A stretch of DNA of 64,000 nt from Parvularcula sp. BBD 1991-13 (GTDB lineage Bacteria > Pseudomonadota > Alphaproteobacteria > Caulobacterales > Parvularculaceae), in assembly GCA_001657385.1 (NCBI GenBank), contig LYSZ01000003.1:547341-611340 (forward strand). Reading direction: 5' to 3'. The position numbers and the translations under genes were made by a program. Every line of letters begins with the position of its first letter. The stretch's first letter is position 1. The notes beneath the pieces were generated by a model. The model saw only the letters and a list, made by a program, of their open reading frames with translations, did no database searches and was not told the DNA's origin. Of the stretch, positions 62,884 to 64,000 are shown in pieces.

Positions 62884-64000
62884 CTAGGCGGCGGCGCGGG
62901 CGGCGACGCACTCCCGCGCCATTTGGCGCGCGATCGCGTCCGCGTCAATCGCCTCTTCCAGCGTCGAGAGGGACGCCGATCTGTTTCGCCGGCCGGTCAT
63001 TTCCAAAACCTGCTCGGTTATAGCAGCGATATCAAGAAATTTTATGGCGCCGTCGAGAAAGGCCGCGACGGCGATCTCGTTGGCGGCGTTGAGCGCCGCA
63101 GGCATCACGCCGCCGGCGGCGATCGCCTCGCGCGCCAGGCGAAGCGCGGAAAATCTTTCAATATCAGGATCTTCGAACGTCAATGTCGCAACCTGCGCAA
63201 GGTTGAGTCTGGCGCTCGGGCTTTCCATGCGGTCGGGCCAGGCGAGCGTCGAGGCGATGGGCGTCCTCATGTCCGGCGCGCCGAGCTGGGCGAGGACGGA
63301 GCCGTCCACATATTCCACCATGGAATGAATGACCGACTGCGGATGCACCAGGATTTCGATACGGTCATGGCCGACGGGGAAAATGTGCGCCGCCTCGATC
63401 AACTCAAGCCCCTTGTTCATCATGGTCGCGCTGTCGACGGAAATCTTCGCGCCCATGGACCAGTTGGGATGGGCGACCGCCTGCGCCGGCGTCGCCGCGG
63501 CCATTTCATCCTTTGTCCATGTCCTGAAAGGACCGCCGGAAGCCGTTAAAATCAAACGGGAAATGCGCTGCGGTCTTTCGAAGTCGAAAACCTGAAAAAT
63601 CGCATTATGCTCGCTGTCCACCGGGAGCAGCGCGCCCCCCGCCTTCGCCACCGCCGCGGTGACGACGTCGCCGGCGCAGACCAGGCATTCCTTGTTGGCG
63701 AGGGCGATGTCGGCGCCCCGCTCGGCGGCCTTGAGGGTGGGTTTCAGCCCCGCCGCGCCGACGATCGCCGCCATCACCCAGTCCGCGTCGCGGCTCGCCG
63801 CTTCCTCAATGGCGGCGGGACCGGCGCCGGTTTCGATGTCGAGCCCGGCGAGCGCGGCGCGCAGATCCTCGCCGAGCCCCTCATCGGCGACGGCGACGAA
63901 TTCCGGGCGGAACCGGCGCGCCTGCTCGCCCAGCATCTCCACGTTGCGATTCGCCGTCAGGGCGACGACCTCGTGGCCGGCGCCGCCATTCGCGGACGCG
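62884..64000 (-). CDS. dxr: 1-deoxy-D-xylulose 5-phosphate reductoisomerase (N-terminus outside window)
   Basis: About 372 C-terminal residues; the gene runs off the right edge, where [16 protein letters not shown] continues the NADPH-binding domain. Catalytic/metal region: [54 protein letters not shown] and [22 protein letters not shown]. Second step of the MEP isoprenoid pathway. First visible gene of the envelope operon, 48 bases ahead of rseP. Confidence 0.95.
   Translation of the reverse strand, partial: ASANGGAGHEVVALTANRNVEMLGEQARRFRPEFVAVADEGLGEDLRAALAGLDIETGAGPAAIEEAASRDADWVMAAIVGAAGLKPTLKAAERGADIALANKECLVCAGDVVTAAVAKAGGALLPVDSEHNAIFQVFDFERPQRISRLILTASGGPFRTWTKDEMAAATPAQAVAHPNWSMGAKISVDSATMMNKGLELIEAAHIFPVGHDRIEILVHPQSVIHSMVEYVDGSVLAQLGAPDMRTPIASTLAWPDRMESPSARLNLAQVATLTFEDPDIERFSALRLAREAIAAGGVMPAALNAANEIAVAAFLDGAIKFLDIAAITEQVLEMTGRRNRSASLSTLEEAIDADAIARQMARECVAARAAA

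Overview
The window is a GC-rich chromosomal segment from an aerobic, Gram-negative and probably marine bacterium, most likely an alphaproteobacterium. Supporting signs are the lipid A order lpxD-fabZ-lpxA-lpxI-lpxB downstream of dxr-rseP-bamA-ompH, LpxI instead of LpxH, an ectABC-ask osmolyte operon with a divergent MarR regulator, many TonB-dependent receptors and Tat-exported enzymes. No plasmid, phage, IS or CRISPR signature was seen; the DNA reads as chromosome.

Layout. 1-13.2 kb: end of a TetR regulator, a GST-like protein, a Rieske ring-hydroxylating oxygenase behind a perfect palindrome, dusA-tauE-fabH, a TonB receptor/glycerophosphodiesterase pair with a divergent XRE regulator, a CPA antiporter, and an exported D-amino-acid-oxidase-like flavoprotein whose domains are circularly permuted. 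13.2-20.8 kb: a compact redox cluster in which three different enzyme scaffolds (ferric-reductase-like membrane protein, glutamate-synthase FMN domain, ThDP enzyme) each carry a Rieske [2Fe-2S] domain, with two tiny membrane proteins, a new Cys/His-motif protein, a haem lipoprotein and an ICMT-like protein. This is the best candidate for an undescribed system. 20.8-24.3 kb: feoAB, cutA, msrA. 24.5-33.2 kb: a Fec-type cell-surface signalling locus (fecI, fecR, two TonB receptors, one with an STN domain) containing a Tat-exported PLP enzyme. 33.4-42.5 kb: an orphan lipoprotein with an AT-rich promoter, a lipase-like hydrolase, a zeta GST, a PhyH oxygenase/TetR pair, a gamma carbonic anhydrase, a Gfo/Idh/MocA oxidoreductase and a TPR protein coupled to a Na+ symporter. 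42.6-47.5 kb: ectoine operon and regulator, with repeated TTAGC-type operators. 47.7-53.4 kb: a SqrR/BigR-type persulfide sensor followed by a matching ATTC-N8-GAAT site and an operon for DUF2892, an RND lipid-type exporter, a LolA-like protein and a beta-barrel. 53.5-64 kb: tRNA-Trp and the envelope/lipid A operon, ending inside dxr.

A pattern crossing all regions: at least 18 diverging short tandem repeats, mostly of period 15 (some 12, 16 or 18), sit in gaps, linkers and protein ends. The period of 15 also occurs in non-coding DNA, so reading-frame selection alone does not explain it.

Limits: gene starts were chosen by ribosome-binding-site and family-length reasoning, and functions come from motif recognition without database searches.
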